Shown in pieces: positions 55,864 to 63,609 of a stretch of 64,000 bases of DNA. The first letter of the stretch is position 1. Every line of letters begins with the position of its first letter. The position numbers and the translations under genes are program-made. Under the pieces are notes generated by a model that had not been told where the DNA came from, searched no databases, and saw only the letters and a list, made by a program, of their open reading frames with translations. The DNA is from Oricola sp. (GTDB lineage Bacteria; Pseudomonadota; Alphaproteobacteria; Rhizobiales; Rhizobiaceae), in assembly GCF_022763245.1 (NCBI RefSeq), contig NZ_JALEGV010000043.1, forward strand, positions 62,001-126,000, given 5' to 3'.

Positions 55864-56598
55864 TTACCAGTCGCCCGCCGTCGCCTGGATGACGGCCAGT
55901 GCCGCGACGGCCGCCGTGTCGGCGCGCAGGATGCGGGGCCCCAGCGGAATGGCGGTGACGAAGGGCAGGGCGTGAAGCTGGCTCCGTTCGGCATCCGAGA
56001 ACCCGCCTTCCGGGCCGATGATGACGCCGAGCGTCTTGTCCGTGATCGCCTGCAGCGCGGCGAGCGGATTGTTGGTCCCGGCGTCCTCGTCGGCGAAGAT
56101 CAGCCGCCTGTCCGGCTCCCAGTCGGCGAGCAGCCGGTCGAATTTCACCGCCTCGCGGCATTCCGGCACGGCCAGGACGCCGCATTGCTCGGCGGCCTCG
56201 ATCGCGTTGGCCGCCATGCGCTCGACATTCAGCTTGGAGACCTGGGTGTGGTGCGTCATCACCGGCTGCAGGACGCCCGCACCCATTTCTACGGCCTTCT
56301 GGACCATGTAGTCGAGCCGGCCGGTCTTCAGCGGCGCGAAGCAATAGACGAGGTCGGGGGCGGCCGGCTGCGGCCGTTCGAGGCTGTCGACCTCCAGCGC
56401 GGCCTGTTTCCTGCCCGCCGGACGCAGGCGCGCGCGCCATTCCCCGTCGCGACCGTTGAAGACAAGCAGTTCGGCGCCGTCGCTCAGGCGCAGCACGTTC
56501 AGGAGATAGTTGGACTGGGCCTTGTCGAGCGCGATCGTCTCGCGGCCGCGAAGCGGCGCGTCGATGAAGAGGCGTTGCATGCGGTAATTGGCGCGCAT
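55864..56598 (-). CDS. rsmE: 16S rRNA (uracil(1498)-N3)-methyltransferase
   Basis: A 244-residue SPOUT methyltransferase that methylates U1498 of 16S rRNA using S-adenosylmethionine. The N-terminal PUA-like domain ([20 protein letters not shown]) leads into the knotted domain with [36 protein letters not shown] and [20 protein letters not shown]. The SPOUT loop [10 protein letters not shown] is intact. Start ATG 56598 begins MRANY as in rhizobial orthologs; TTG 56604 and ATG 56580 are alternatives. Confidence 0.94.
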   Translation of the reverse strand: MRANYRMQRLFIDAPLRGRETIALDKAQSNYLLNVLRLSDGAELLVFNGRDGEWRARLRPAGRKQAALEVDSLERPQPAAPDLVYCFAPLKTGRLDYMVQKAVEMGAGVLQPVMTHHTQVSKLNVERMAANAIEAAEQCGVLAVPECREAVKFDRLLADWEPDRRLIFADEDAGTNNPLAALQAITDKTLGVIIGPEGGFSDAERSQLHALPFVTAIPLGPRILRADTAAVAALAVIQATAGDW

Positions 56599-56629
56599 GG
56601 CCAAGCCATGGCCCGGCGGCCGTCAAAGG

Positions 56630-57271
56630 TCAATCGCCGGAGGCCGTCGGATGCAACACGGGCCGGTATCCGGCGGCAAGCGCGGCGACCGTCGATGGCG
56701 GGGTCAGAAGCCGCAGCCCGGCCGGCGGACTTGTGATCGGGCGGTAGCCTTCGAGCGACCATTCCAGAAGCCGACCGCGGCGGACCAGGAACGCCCGTCC
56801 GCCGTTGGCGACCATCGCACCGTCGGGAAGGTCTTTTGGCGCGCAGGGCAGGGGATGCAGGCGCTTGGCTCGCCCGTCGAGCCGCTCGGCATGCAGCACG
56901 GCGTCCATGGCGGGTGCCTTGGGTGATTCGCCGCCATTGCCGGCCGTCCATGCCGCGCGGAAGGCGCGCGCATCGGCGCGGCGGCATTCGAAACAGGGAC
57001 GGTGGCCGGCGGCGAGCGCCGTCGCCTCGTCAAGGAAGAACAGTTCCGTCCAACCCGCGCCGCCGTTTCGGCCGTTGCGGCCCATCACCTCGCGGTGGCG
57101 GCCCTTGAACGCGCACACGCAGATGATCCAGGCCTTTGTCGTCCAGCGTTTTCGGGGATGCAGCGTGCGGGTTTGCGGATCGTGCAGGATGCCGCGATTG
57201 CCCGTGAACAGGCCCCGGGCGGGATGGGCGACGATCTCGCCGAATGCGGTGATGCGGTTTTGCAACGCCAT
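56630..57271 (-). CDS. hypothetical protein with Ada-like CxxC zinc motif
   Basis: A 213-residue protein. Residues 78-104 read FFLDEATALAAGHRPCFECR, very close to the FF-(x)-AEAAGYRPCKRC pattern of the Ada zinc/methylphosphotriester domain. A second cysteine pair, ICVC, is at about 50-53, so a four-cysteine site is possible, although the spacing is not that of Ada. The C-terminal half (AMVANGGRAFLVRRGRLLEW) suggests a small second domain. There is no DNA-alkyltransferase domain. It is head-to-tail with rsmE by 31 bp and perhaps co-transcribed. Function unknown. Confidence 0.75.
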   Translation of the reverse strand: MALQNRITAFGEIVAHPARGLFTGNRGILHDPQTRTLHPRKRWTTKAWIICVCAFKGRHREVMGRNGRNGGAGWTELFFLDEATALAAGHRPCFECRRADARAFRAAWTAGNGGESPKAPAMDAVLHAERLDGRAKRLHPLPCAPKDLPDGAMVANGGRAFLVRRGRLLEWSLEGYRPITSPPAGLRLLTPPSTVAALAAGYRPVLHPTASGD

Positions 57272-57452
57272 GGGCCGAACTTCGGGTCGCCTTTATGAAA
57301 TATTTATGGAACCGGACTAACCCTATGGCATTAGCCCAAGGCAGTCTCTATAGGCACCAACCGTGCCGATGTTGCTGTGTGAGGAATGGCACGCCAATCC
57401 CTCGTCAGGCATGCTTCCATGCCGTGGTAAACGGAACGACCAGGAGTTCGTC

Positions 57453-57602
57453 ATGTCCATACGCGCGGCTTTTCTGTCGGCTGCCACGCTTCTCGCCATC
57501 TCGTTTTGGGGCCTCGCGGTCTACACGGACGGCGCCATGGCGGGGAAAGTGCCGAGCGACGGCTACGGCGTTTCGGCGAGCGACTTCGCCTCGTTCCGCT
57601 AA
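57453..57602 (+). CDS. small exported or membrane hypothetical protein
   Basis: A 49-residue protein with a hydrophobic segment (AAFLSAATLLAISFWGLAVY) that could be a signal peptide or transmembrane helix, followed by DGAMAGKVPSDGYGVSASDF. CCAGGAGTTCGTC precedes ATG 57453. Not recognised. A hairpin follows 31 bp after its stop. Confidence 0.5.
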   Translation: MSIRAAFLSAATLLAISFWGLAVYTDGAMAGKVPSDGYGVSASDFASFR

Positions 57603-57633
57603 GCCCCCTTTATCATTGCAGATTCATGACTGT

Positions 57634-57652
57634 CGGGCGCTTCACGCGCCCG
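57634..57652 (+). terminator. hairpin after the 49-residue gene (probable weak terminator)
   Basis: Perfect 7-bp stem CGGGCGC/GCGCCCG with a TTCAC loop. The T-rich part (TCTTTTCC) comes 7 bases later, so termination may be weak. Confidence 0.5.
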
Positions 57653-57721
57653 CTGCCGTCTTTTCCTCGGCTCGACGAACGGCTATGACCGTCTGACGAA
57701 GCGGGCAGAAGAGAGCAGGCG

Positions 57722-58882
57722 ATGAATCTCGACAAGGTCACCGACATTTACGATCTGCAGCGGATCGCGCGCCGGCGCGTGCCGCGCATGTTCTACGATT
57801 ATTGCGATTCGGGCGCATGGACCGAATCGACCTATCGCGACAACACCGACGCCTTCGAGCGAATCAAGCTGCGCCAGCGCGTCGCCCGCAAGATCGACAA
57901 TCGTTCGGTCGCCACCACCATGATCGGCCACGACATCTCCATGCCGGTGGCGCTTTCACCGGTCGGCATGACCGGCATGCAGCACCCCGACGGCGAGATC
58001 CACGCCGCCCGTGCCGCCGAGAAGTTCGGCGTGCCCTTCACGCTGTCGACCATGAGCATCTGCTCCATGGAGGAGGTCGCCAAGGCGACGACCAAGCCCT
58101 TCTGGTTCCAGCTCTACGTCATGCGCGACCGCGGCTTCGCCGCCGACCTCATCGCCCGCGCCAAGGCCGCCGGCTGCTCGGCGCTCGTGCTGACGCTCGA
58201 CCTGCAGATCCTCGCCCAGCGCCACAAGGACGTGAAGAACGGCCTGTCCGCCCCGCCCAAGCCGACCTTCGCCAACATCGTCAACCTCGCCACCAAACCC
58301 GCCTGGTGCCTCGGCATGGCGGGCACCAAGAACCGCTCCTTCGGCAACATCGTCGGCCACGTGAAGGGCGTGGAAGACATGACCTCGTTGTCGGACTGGA
58401 CCAACAGCCAGTTCGATCCGACGCTCGACTGGGAATCGGTCGAGTGGATCAAGGAGCGCTGGGACGGCAAGCTGATCCTCAAGGGCGTCAACGACGTCGA
58501 GGACGCGAAGATCGCAGCCAGGACCGGCGCCGACGCGATCATCGTCTCCAACCATGGCGGCCGCCAGCTCGACGGCGCGGCCGCGACCATCGACATGCTG
58601 CCGCCGATCGTCGATGCGGTTGGCGACCAGATCGAGCTCCATCTCGATTCCGGCATCCGGTCCGGCCAGGACATCTTCAAGGCTATCGCGCTCGGCGCGA
58701 AATCGACCTTCGTCGGCCGCGCCTTCATCTACGGTCTCGGCGCAGCCGGCGAGGCGGGCGTCACCAAGGCGCTGGAATTGCTGCACAAGGAACTGGACCT
58801 GACGATGGCGCTCTCCGGCGAAACCGACATCCGCAATGTCGGCCATCATAACCTGCTGGAACCGCCGGTTTCGAAGGGGTGA
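57722..58882 (+). CDS. lldD: FMN-dependent L-lactate dehydrogenase/alpha-hydroxy-acid oxidase
   Basis: A 386-residue flavoenzyme that oxidises L-lactate (or a related 2-hydroxy acid) to pyruvate at the membrane. The catalytic histidine is H278 in IVSNHGGRQLDGA. The FMN-binding TIM barrel has LSPVGMTGMQHPDGEIHAAR and LDSGIRSGQDIFKAIALGAK. Arg near the phosphate site is in QRVARKIDNRSV. A FadR-type regulator 0.7 kb away (59606) could be LldR-like, but a ParDE gene pair separates them. AGAGAGCAGGC precedes ATG 57722. Confidence 0.92.
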   Translation: MNLDKVTDIYDLQRIARRRVPRMFYDYCDSGAWTESTYRDNTDAFERIKLRQRVARKIDNRSVATTMIGHDISMPVALSPVGMTGMQHPDGEIHAARAAEKFGVPFTLSTMSICSMEEVAKATTKPFWFQLYVMRDRGFAADLIARAKAAGCSALVLTLDLQILAQRHKDVKNGLSAPPKPTFANIVNLATKPAWCLGMAGTKNRSFGNIVGHVKGVEDMTSLSDWTNSQFDPTLDWESVEWIKERWDGKLILKGVNDVEDAKIAARTGADAIIVSNHGGRQLDGAAATIDMLPPIVDAVGDQIELHLDSGIRSGQDIFKAIALGAKSTFVGRAFIYGLGAAGEAGVTKALELLHKELDLTMALSGETDIRNVGHHNLLEPPVSKG

Positions 58883-58901
58883 GGCGGGGCTGAAGGGGCG
58901 C

Positions 58902-59195
58902 CTACCCTTCGCCCATGATTGCCGCGATGTCGCGCGCGCCGTGGAGGACGCGCTCGATGCGGATCGGGCCGTCTTCGAGTCGGTAGAAAATCAGGTAAGC
59001 ACGAAAGCGGATTGCGCGAAGCCCCGGCGCGATGTCGGACCTTTCGACGCCGAGTTCCGGGAAGTCGACAAGTTTGGCACAGCGGGCTTCGAGTTCATCG
59101 ACAAACCGAATCGCCGCAGCAGGATTGTCGGCGTGGATGTAGTCCCCGATCACGATCAGGTCGTGGCGCGCGGCGGGGGAATAGCCCAGCCGCAT
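58902..59195 (-). CDS. parE: RelE/ParE-family toxin
   Basis: A 97-residue toxin of the RelE/ParE fold. The core LGYSPAARHDLIVIGDYIHA followed by RFRAYLIFYRLEDGPIRIER is typical of ParE, which poisons DNA gyrase. It follows the ParD-like antitoxin by a one-base overlap (TGATG). Part of a two-gene module; no sign of recent insertion such as flanking repeats. Confidence 0.88.
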   Translation of the reverse strand: MRLGYSPAARHDLIVIGDYIHADNPAAAIRFVDELEARCAKLVDFPELGVERSDIAPGLRAIRFRAYLIFYRLEDGPIRIERVLHGARDIAAIMGEG

Positions 59196-59452
59196 CAGGT
59201 GCGGTCGTTGCCGCCGAATCGGGCGCGCAACTCCGCAAAGACCTTTTCTGCTGGAATGCTGGGGCCGCTGTCGCTACCTTCACGGATCGCCTCCCGCAGT
59301 GCTTCGATCCGTGCCTTGCGTTGTTCTTCGCGTTCTTCGAGAAGCCTCAAGGCGTCGCGCACGACCTCGCTCGCACTGGCGTAGCGGCCGCTGCTGATCA
59401 TCTCGCGCACCAGCGATTCATAGTGCTGGCCGATGTGATAGCTGGACGGCAT
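59195..59452 (-). CDS. parD: ParD-family antitoxin
   Basis: An 85-residue ribbon-helix-helix antitoxin. The DNA-binding part SYHIGQHYESLVREMISSGR then SASEVVRDALRLLEEREEQR is typical of ParD. ATG 59452 has AGGAGATCGCC directly upstream; the in-frame TTG 59467 is unlikely. It probably binds the CTTATC/GATAAG dyad at 59477-59495 to repress the operon together with the toxin. Confidence 0.88.
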   Translation of the reverse strand: MPSSYHIGQHYESLVREMISSGRYASASEVVRDALRLLEEREEQRKARIEALREAIREGSDSGPSIPAEKVFAELRARFGGNDRT

Positions 59453-59476
59453 GGCGATCTCCTTCAATTATCCAAT

Positions 59477-59495
59477 CTTATCCGCTTCTGATAAG
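59477..59495. promoter_or_regulatory. ParD operator candidate
   Basis: CTTATC-N7-GATAAG at 59477-59495, a perfect dyad 25-43 bp upstream of the antitoxin start. An extra TTATCC is at 59468-59473. Ribbon-helix-helix antitoxins bind such sites. Confidence 0.6.
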
Positions 59496-59522
59496 CCGGA
59501 CAAGAAAAGTGATGATGCTGAG

Positions 59523-59566
59523 ACACGACTCTGAACTGAACAGGGTATCGAACCCGAGAGTCGTGT
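59523..59566. repeat. ACACGACTCT/AGAGTCGTGT inverted repeat
   Basis: A perfect 10-bp inverted repeat at 59523-59532 and 59557-59566 with 24 bases between. The loop contains a T-arm-like CAGGGTATCGAACCCG, but no full tRNA can be folded. It lies between the ParD promoter and the GntR gene's stop. Confidence 0.5.
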
Positions 59567-59605
59567 GCGTGTGGACACCCACCCGCAGTCAGCGCAGCCC
59601 GCGGA

Positions 59606-60385
59606 TCACACCTCTTCCAGCCTTTGCGCGCGGCGCAGGCGTGACATGGCTTGCCAGGATTTGAGCCGCTCGGCGTCGCGGCTGTATCGCTCCACGAATT
59701 CCATATGGGCTTCCGCCGCCCGTTTCGCGCCGGCAGGGTCGCCGGCCATGATCGCGTCGTAGATGGCGCGGTGCTGGTTCAGAAGCGCTTCGCGCGCGCC
59801 GGGCAGGCCGTAGACCAGCGCGCGGCTGAAGAACACGCCGTTCTGCAGCAGCCGATAGCAGGAGCGCAGCGCGTGCAGGAGCAGGATGTTGTGGGCGGCC
59901 TCGCAGACGGCGTTGTGGAACTCGATGTCGATCTCCGTCTCGGCCTTCACGCTTTCCTCACCATGCGCGGCCTTCATGCGCGTCATGATGTCGGTCAGAA
60001 GCGCCTTGTCGTCGTCGGTCGCGCGCTCGGCGGCGTAGGCGGCGGCGATGCCTTCGACGTCGCGGCGATATTCCAGATAGTCGCGCGTCGCCTTGGGATG
60101 CTTGGCGATCAGCTCCAGCATGATCGGCGAGAACACGTCGCCGATGACGTCGGCGACGAAGGTGCCGCCGCCATGGCGGGTGACGACGAGGCCGCGGCTT
60201 TCCAGATCCTTGATCGCTTCGCGCAGCACCGGCCGCGACACGTCGAACTGGCGCGCCAGTTCGCGTTCGCCGGGGAGCTTGTCGCCGACGCGCAGAACGC
60301 CCTCAAGTACCAGCGTCTCGATCTGCGCGCACACCTCGTCGGCCGTGCGCACGTGATCGATCGGCGAAAAGAACTCCTCCGGCAT
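59606..60385 (-). CDS. GntR-family (FadR/FCD) regulator, LldR-like
   Basis: A 259-residue repressor. The winged helix is at about 8-75 (TADEVCAQIETLVLEGVLRV, RELARQFDVSRPVLREAIKD). The C-terminal FCD domain (about 90-240) holds HNAVCEAAHNILLLHALRSC and LLNQHRAIYDAIMAGDPAGA, with metal-binding histidines. FCD regulators of this subtype control lactate or glycolate genes. lldD is 724 bp away and transcribed the other way, which fits, but the intervening TA module weakens the link. A TGGTCAAT/ATTGTCCA dyad lies in its own promoter. Confidence 0.85.
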   Translation of the reverse strand: MPEEFFSPIDHVRTADEVCAQIETLVLEGVLRVGDKLPGERELARQFDVSRPVLREAIKDLESRGLVVTRHGGGTFVADVIGDVFSPIMLELIAKHPKATRDYLEYRRDVEGIAAAYAAERATDDDKALLTDIMTRMKAAHGEESVKAETEIDIEFHNAVCEAAHNILLLHALRSCYRLLQNGVFFSRALVYGLPGAREALLNQHRAIYDAIMAGDPAGAKRAAEAHMEFVERYSRDAERLKSWQAMSRLRRAQRLEEV

Positions 60386-60430
60386 TCTGCACTCCCTGTT
60401 TGCGACGAAAGTATCGGTCCGGACAGGGAT

Positions 60431-60449
60431 TGGTCAATTTTATTGTCCA
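60431..60449. promoter_or_regulatory. probable GntR operator
   Basis: TGGTCAAT (60431-60438) and ATTGTCCA (60442-60449) form a near-perfect dyad with a 3-base spacer, 46-64 bp upstream of the GntR start and 66-84 bp before the gene at 60515. Its position suggests autoregulation. No second copy is seen upstream of lldD. Confidence 0.5.
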
Positions 60450-60514
60450 TTGTCTGACGCGAATTGGATGGCGTGGCCGGAAAGCCTGTTCCGGCGCCAC
60501 ACGACGGGAGACGG

Positions 60515-60883
60515 ATGGTGGATTTCAGAAGCCGGGTAGCGCTCTGGATGGAGCCCGCATGGGCGCGGCGTGCCCGCGAGGCGTTTGCCGCGTCACCGAT
60601 CGACGGTTGGGTCGCGATCGACGCGCGCGCGGCGGCGGTCTTTTCCGCAGCGCTGGCCGAGCAATTGCCGCCCGGCCACCATATTGCTGGTACGCGCTGG
60701 CGGGCGGTCGGCCGTGTCGGCGGCCAGGACGACGTCCTGTTTGCCGCGCACGACGGCCGCTTCGCCGCCGTTCACCTGACCTGGCAGAAGGAGACTGATC
60801 CGCGCTGGCCGCGCGCCGGGCTCTTCGCCTCGCTCGACGCGGCGCGCGACGCGATCGCATGGCGCGACGAGGTTGACGACTGA
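60515..60883 (+). CDS. hypothetical protein
   Basis: A 122-residue cytosolic protein, not recognised. The sequence has an Ala/Arg-rich helical start (ARRAREAFAASPIDG) and a mixed core with HHIAGTRWRAVGRVGGQDDV then FAAVHLTWQKETDPRWPRAG. GACGGGAGACGG precedes ATG 60515. It is divergent from the GntR gene and shares its intergenic region, so it might be under the same operator. Confidence 0.6.
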   Translation: MVDFRSRVALWMEPAWARRAREAFAASPIDGWVAIDARAAAVFSAALAEQLPPGHHIAGTRWRAVGRVGGQDDVLFAAHDGRFAAVHLTWQKETDPRWPRAGLFASLDAARDAIAWRDEVDD

Positions 60884-60989
60884 GGCGATCGAACGAGCAA
60901 GTGGCTGAACGGCCTGCGGCAATCCCCGCAGTGGCTTTGCGGCAACGCGAGGGTATAGTCCGGCCAGACCCTCCGCCGAACGATTGACG

Positions 60990-62321
60990 ATGAACGACGC
61001 AACCACCCCTTCAGACCCGAAACCCGCCAGCACGCCAGACAGCGTCGAACGGCGCGGCGCTTTCGGCTTTCCATTGCATGCCAACCGGGCGACCGCTCTG
61101 GGCGAGATCCATTCCCGTCCGGCGCCGTCGGTGTCCGCGCCGCGCGCGCTCATCAAGCTGTGCTTCATGACCGAGGGCGGATCGACCGTCGATCACGCGG
61201 TGCTCAGCGAATTGTCGCGCCGGCACGGTTCGGCCCCGCCGGAGAAACAGGCCCGCCACCACACCATCGTGACCGGCAAGGGCACGCTGCAGTGGGAGCG
61301 CCACACGGAGGCCTCGACCTATCTGTGGCAGGGGCCGCTGCCGGCGGAGTTCGGCGCGCCGCTGCTTGGCCATCCCTTCGGCGAGGAGTTTCCGGCTCCC
61401 GGCACGCTGATCGCCGGCGTGCGGATGGAAATCCGCGAGCACACGCCGGCTGCGATGGAACTGATCGCCCATTTCGACCCGGCAACCCTGTGCTGTTCGT
61501 CGGTGGAAGGGGGGCTTGCGACCATCGTCACCGACTTCCGTCAAGACGCGTCCGGCCTGACGCAGATCCTGGTGCTCGACAAGGGCATGTCGCCACAGCG
61601 CACCGGCGCGCTGGCCCAGCGCCTGTTCGACATCGAGATTTATCGCACGCTCGCCATGCTTGGTCTGCCGCTCGCGCAGCGCCTGTCGCCGCGCATGCGC
61701 AAGGCCGAGGACCAACTCGCCGCGCTGACCAACCGGATGCGGTCCGCCGACGCCGACATGGCGGAATCGCTGCTCGACGAGATCACGGCGCTGGCCGCCG
61801 ATCTGGAGGCCGACGCCGCCTCGAGCCTCTATCGTTTCGGCGCGAGCCGGGCCTATGACGAGATCGTGCATGACCGGCTCGACGCGCTGGGCGAGGAACT
61901 GGTCACCGGTTACGAGACCTGGCGGGGCTTCCTCGTGCGCCGCACTGCGCCGGCCATGCGAACCTGTCGTTCCGTCGAGGATCGCCTGGCCAACCTGTCG
62001 CGCAAGCTCGCCCGCGCGGCGACGCTGTTGCGCACCAAGGTCGACGTCGCGGTGGAAAAGCAGAACCGCGACCTGCTGCATTCCATGAACACCCGCGCCA
62101 AGCTGCAATTGCGGCTGCAGCAGACGGTCGAGGGCCTCTCGGTCGCCGCTGTTTCCTATTACGTGGTGGGGCTGATCGCCTATGTGGTGAAGGGATTGGA
62201 GCCGAAGCGCTTCGGCATTCCCGACACCGCGGTCACGGCTGTCGCCGTGCCCTTCGTTGTGCTTGCGATCTGGGCTGTGGTGCGCCGTATTCGCCGGTCA
62301 CACAGCGACGGCGCACACTGA
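60990..62321 (+). CDS. DUF3422 family protein
   Basis: A 443-residue protein of the DUF3422 family, common in alphaproteobacteria. Conserved parts are HANRATALGEIHSRPAPSVS near the start and DIEIYRTLAMLGLPLAQRLS in the middle. The last 70 residues contain two hydrophobic helices (VAAVSYYVVGLIAYVVKGLE and TAVTAVAVPFVVLAIWAVVR), so it is anchored in the inner membrane. Function is not known. ATG 60990 was chosen; a TTG at 60984 is in frame. Its 3' end overlaps the convergent LysR gene by 24 bp. Confidence 0.85.
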   Translation: MNDATTPSDPKPASTPDSVERRGAFGFPLHANRATALGEIHSRPAPSVSAPRALIKLCFMTEGGSTVDHAVLSELSRRHGSAPPEKQARHHTIVTGKGTLQWERHTEASTYLWQGPLPAEFGAPLLGHPFGEEFPAPGTLIAGVRMEIREHTPAAMELIAHFDPATLCCSSVEGGLATIVTDFRQDASGLTQILVLDKGMSPQRTGALAQRLFDIEIYRTLAMLGLPLAQRLSPRMRKAEDQLAALTNRMRSADADMAESLLDEITALAADLEADAASSLYRFGASRAYDEIVHDRLDALGEELVTGYETWRGFLVRRTAPAMRTCRSVEDRLANLSRKLARAATLLRTKVDVAVEKQNRDLLHSMNTRAKLQLRLQQTVEGLSVAAVSYYVVGLIAYVVKGLEPKRFGIPDTAVTAVAVPFVVLAIWAVVRRIRRSHSDGAH

Positions 62322-63287
62322 GCCTGTCAGCGGGCGGCTGCCACCGCGGCGGGGGGCGTCCTCGTTCTCGATGCCGGCCTCGCCCGCCAGCCCGGCTTCC
62401 CAGTAGGGCACGCCGGCGTAGAGATCGGCCAGGTAGTCGATGAACAGCCGCACCTTGACCGGCAGGAACTGGCGCGAGGGATAGATCGCGTGGACGGCGA
62501 TGCTGCGCGATCCCTCGTGGTCGGGAAGCACCTGGACGAGCCTGCCTTCGGCGAGTTCCGGCCCGACGTCCCATGTGGAGCGGAGGCCGATGCCGATGCC
62601 GGCGAGCACCGCCTCGCGCACCACTTCCGACGAATTCGTGGTCAGGCCGCCATTCGGCCGGAAGGCGACGAGGCCCTGCGGGCCTTCCAGGCGCCAGGCC
62701 TCGCCGGCCAGATGCGTCAGGCAGTTGTGCCGCTCGAGGTCGTGCAGGTCGCGCGGCGCGCCGTGTCGTTCGATGTAATGCGGCGATGCACACAGGATGC
62801 GGCGCACCGGCGCGATCTTGCGGGCGACCAGGCTGGAGTCCGCCAGTTCCGCGATGCGGATCGCGACGTCATAGCCTTCGCCGACGATGTCGACGAATTC
62901 GTCGGACAGGACCAGGTTGATCGAAAGGTCGGCATTGGCCTCCATGAACGCGCCGAGATGCGGCGCGATATGCATGCGGGCAAACGATGTGGGCGCGGCG
63001 ATCTTCAGCGTGCCGCGCGCGGTCGCCGACCGGCGGGCGACGAAAGCCTCCGCCTCCTCGATGCCGGCGAGGATCGCCACGACCCGCTCATAATAGCCCT
63101 GACCGGCCTCCGTCAGCGCGATCTGCCGCGTCGTGCGCTGCAGAAGCCGGGACCCCAGACGGTCCTCGAGGCGGCGTAGCCGCTTGGAGACAACGGCCGG
63201 CGACAGGCCGAGCTCGCGCCCTGCCGCTGACATGGAACCGGCCGAAACCACGCGGGAGAAAATTTCGAGATCGCCAAAATTGCTCAT
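62298..63287 (-). CDS. LysR-family transcriptional regulator
   Basis: A 329-residue LysR regulator. The winged helix (about 1-65) is SNFGDLEIFSRVVSAGSMSA, then LGLSPAVVSKRLRRLEDRLG. The effector domain includes SATARGTLKIAAPTSFARMH and DEFVDIVGEGYDVAIRIAEL. The leader is remarkable: the 41 bp before the ATG form a perfect homopurine mirror repeat (63289-63329) and supply no GGAGG motif. A dyad AGTGAC-N5-GTCACT (63346-63362) lies upstream. The C-terminal tail overlaps the DUF3422 gene by 24 bp. Confidence 0.87.
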   Translation of the reverse strand: MSNFGDLEIFSRVVSAGSMSAAGRELGLSPAVVSKRLRRLEDRLGSRLLQRTTRQIALTEAGQGYYERVVAILAGIEEAEAFVARRSATARGTLKIAAPTSFARMHIAPHLGAFMEANADLSINLVLSDEFVDIVGEGYDVAIRIAELADSSLVARKIAPVRRILCASPHYIERHGAPRDLHDLERHNCLTHLAGEAWRLEGPQGLVAFRPNGGLTTNSSEVVREAVLAGIGIGLRSTWDVGPELAEGRLVQVLPDHEGSRSIAVHAIYPSRQFLPVKVRLFIDYLADLYAGVPYWEAGLAGEAGIENEDAPRRGGSRPLTGSVCAVAV

Positions 63288-63288
63288 T

Positions 63289-63329
63289 CTTTTTCTTCTT
63301 CTTCTTGAATGTTCTTCTTCTTCTTTTTC
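63289..63329. repeat. 41-bp homopurine/homopyrimidine mirror repeat before the lysR start
   Basis: The plus strand reads C-T5-C-(TT-C)3-TT-G, then AAT, then the exact mirror image G-TT-(C-TT)3-C-T5-C: 19-base arms about a 3-base centre. On the coding strand it is a run of A/G with repeated AAGAAG triplets ending one base before ATG 63287. Mirror repeats of this kind can form intramolecular triplex (H-DNA). Confidence 0.7.
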
Positions 63330-63345
63330 GAACGCTTGCGATCGC

Positions 63346-63362
63346 AGTGACCTAGCGTCACT
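63346..63362. promoter_or_regulatory. AGTGAC-N5-GTCACT dyad upstream of lysR
   Basis: A perfect 6-bp dyad with 5-base spacer about 60-75 bp upstream of the LysR start, in the region shared with the divergent TRAP-transporter gene. Candidate LysR-type binding site. Confidence 0.45.
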
Positions 63363-63609
63363 TTAACCGGTAAACCCATCCGGGCGCAAATGGGAAGCTA
63401 TTTTTTCCCGTTTGTCGAAAACTCCTACGAGATAGCGCCTGACTGGATCAGTCCCAACTGGAAAATCGTCTTCCGGCGATCGCGCTGCGTCCGGCCATGC
63501 GCCGGACTGCAACTTTCGGATGATGTGAAGTCTTGTTGCTTTATCGCCCGTATTCATTAGCCTGTCTTCCGTTGAGGAGTATGCGGAACTTACCCAAGGG
63601 AGGAAATCT

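Noticed and set aside
59538-59556. T-arm-like GGGTTCGATACCC on the minus strand
   Set aside because: Only a T-loop-like word; no acceptor, D or anticodon arm can be folded nearby, so not a tRNA or an attachment site.
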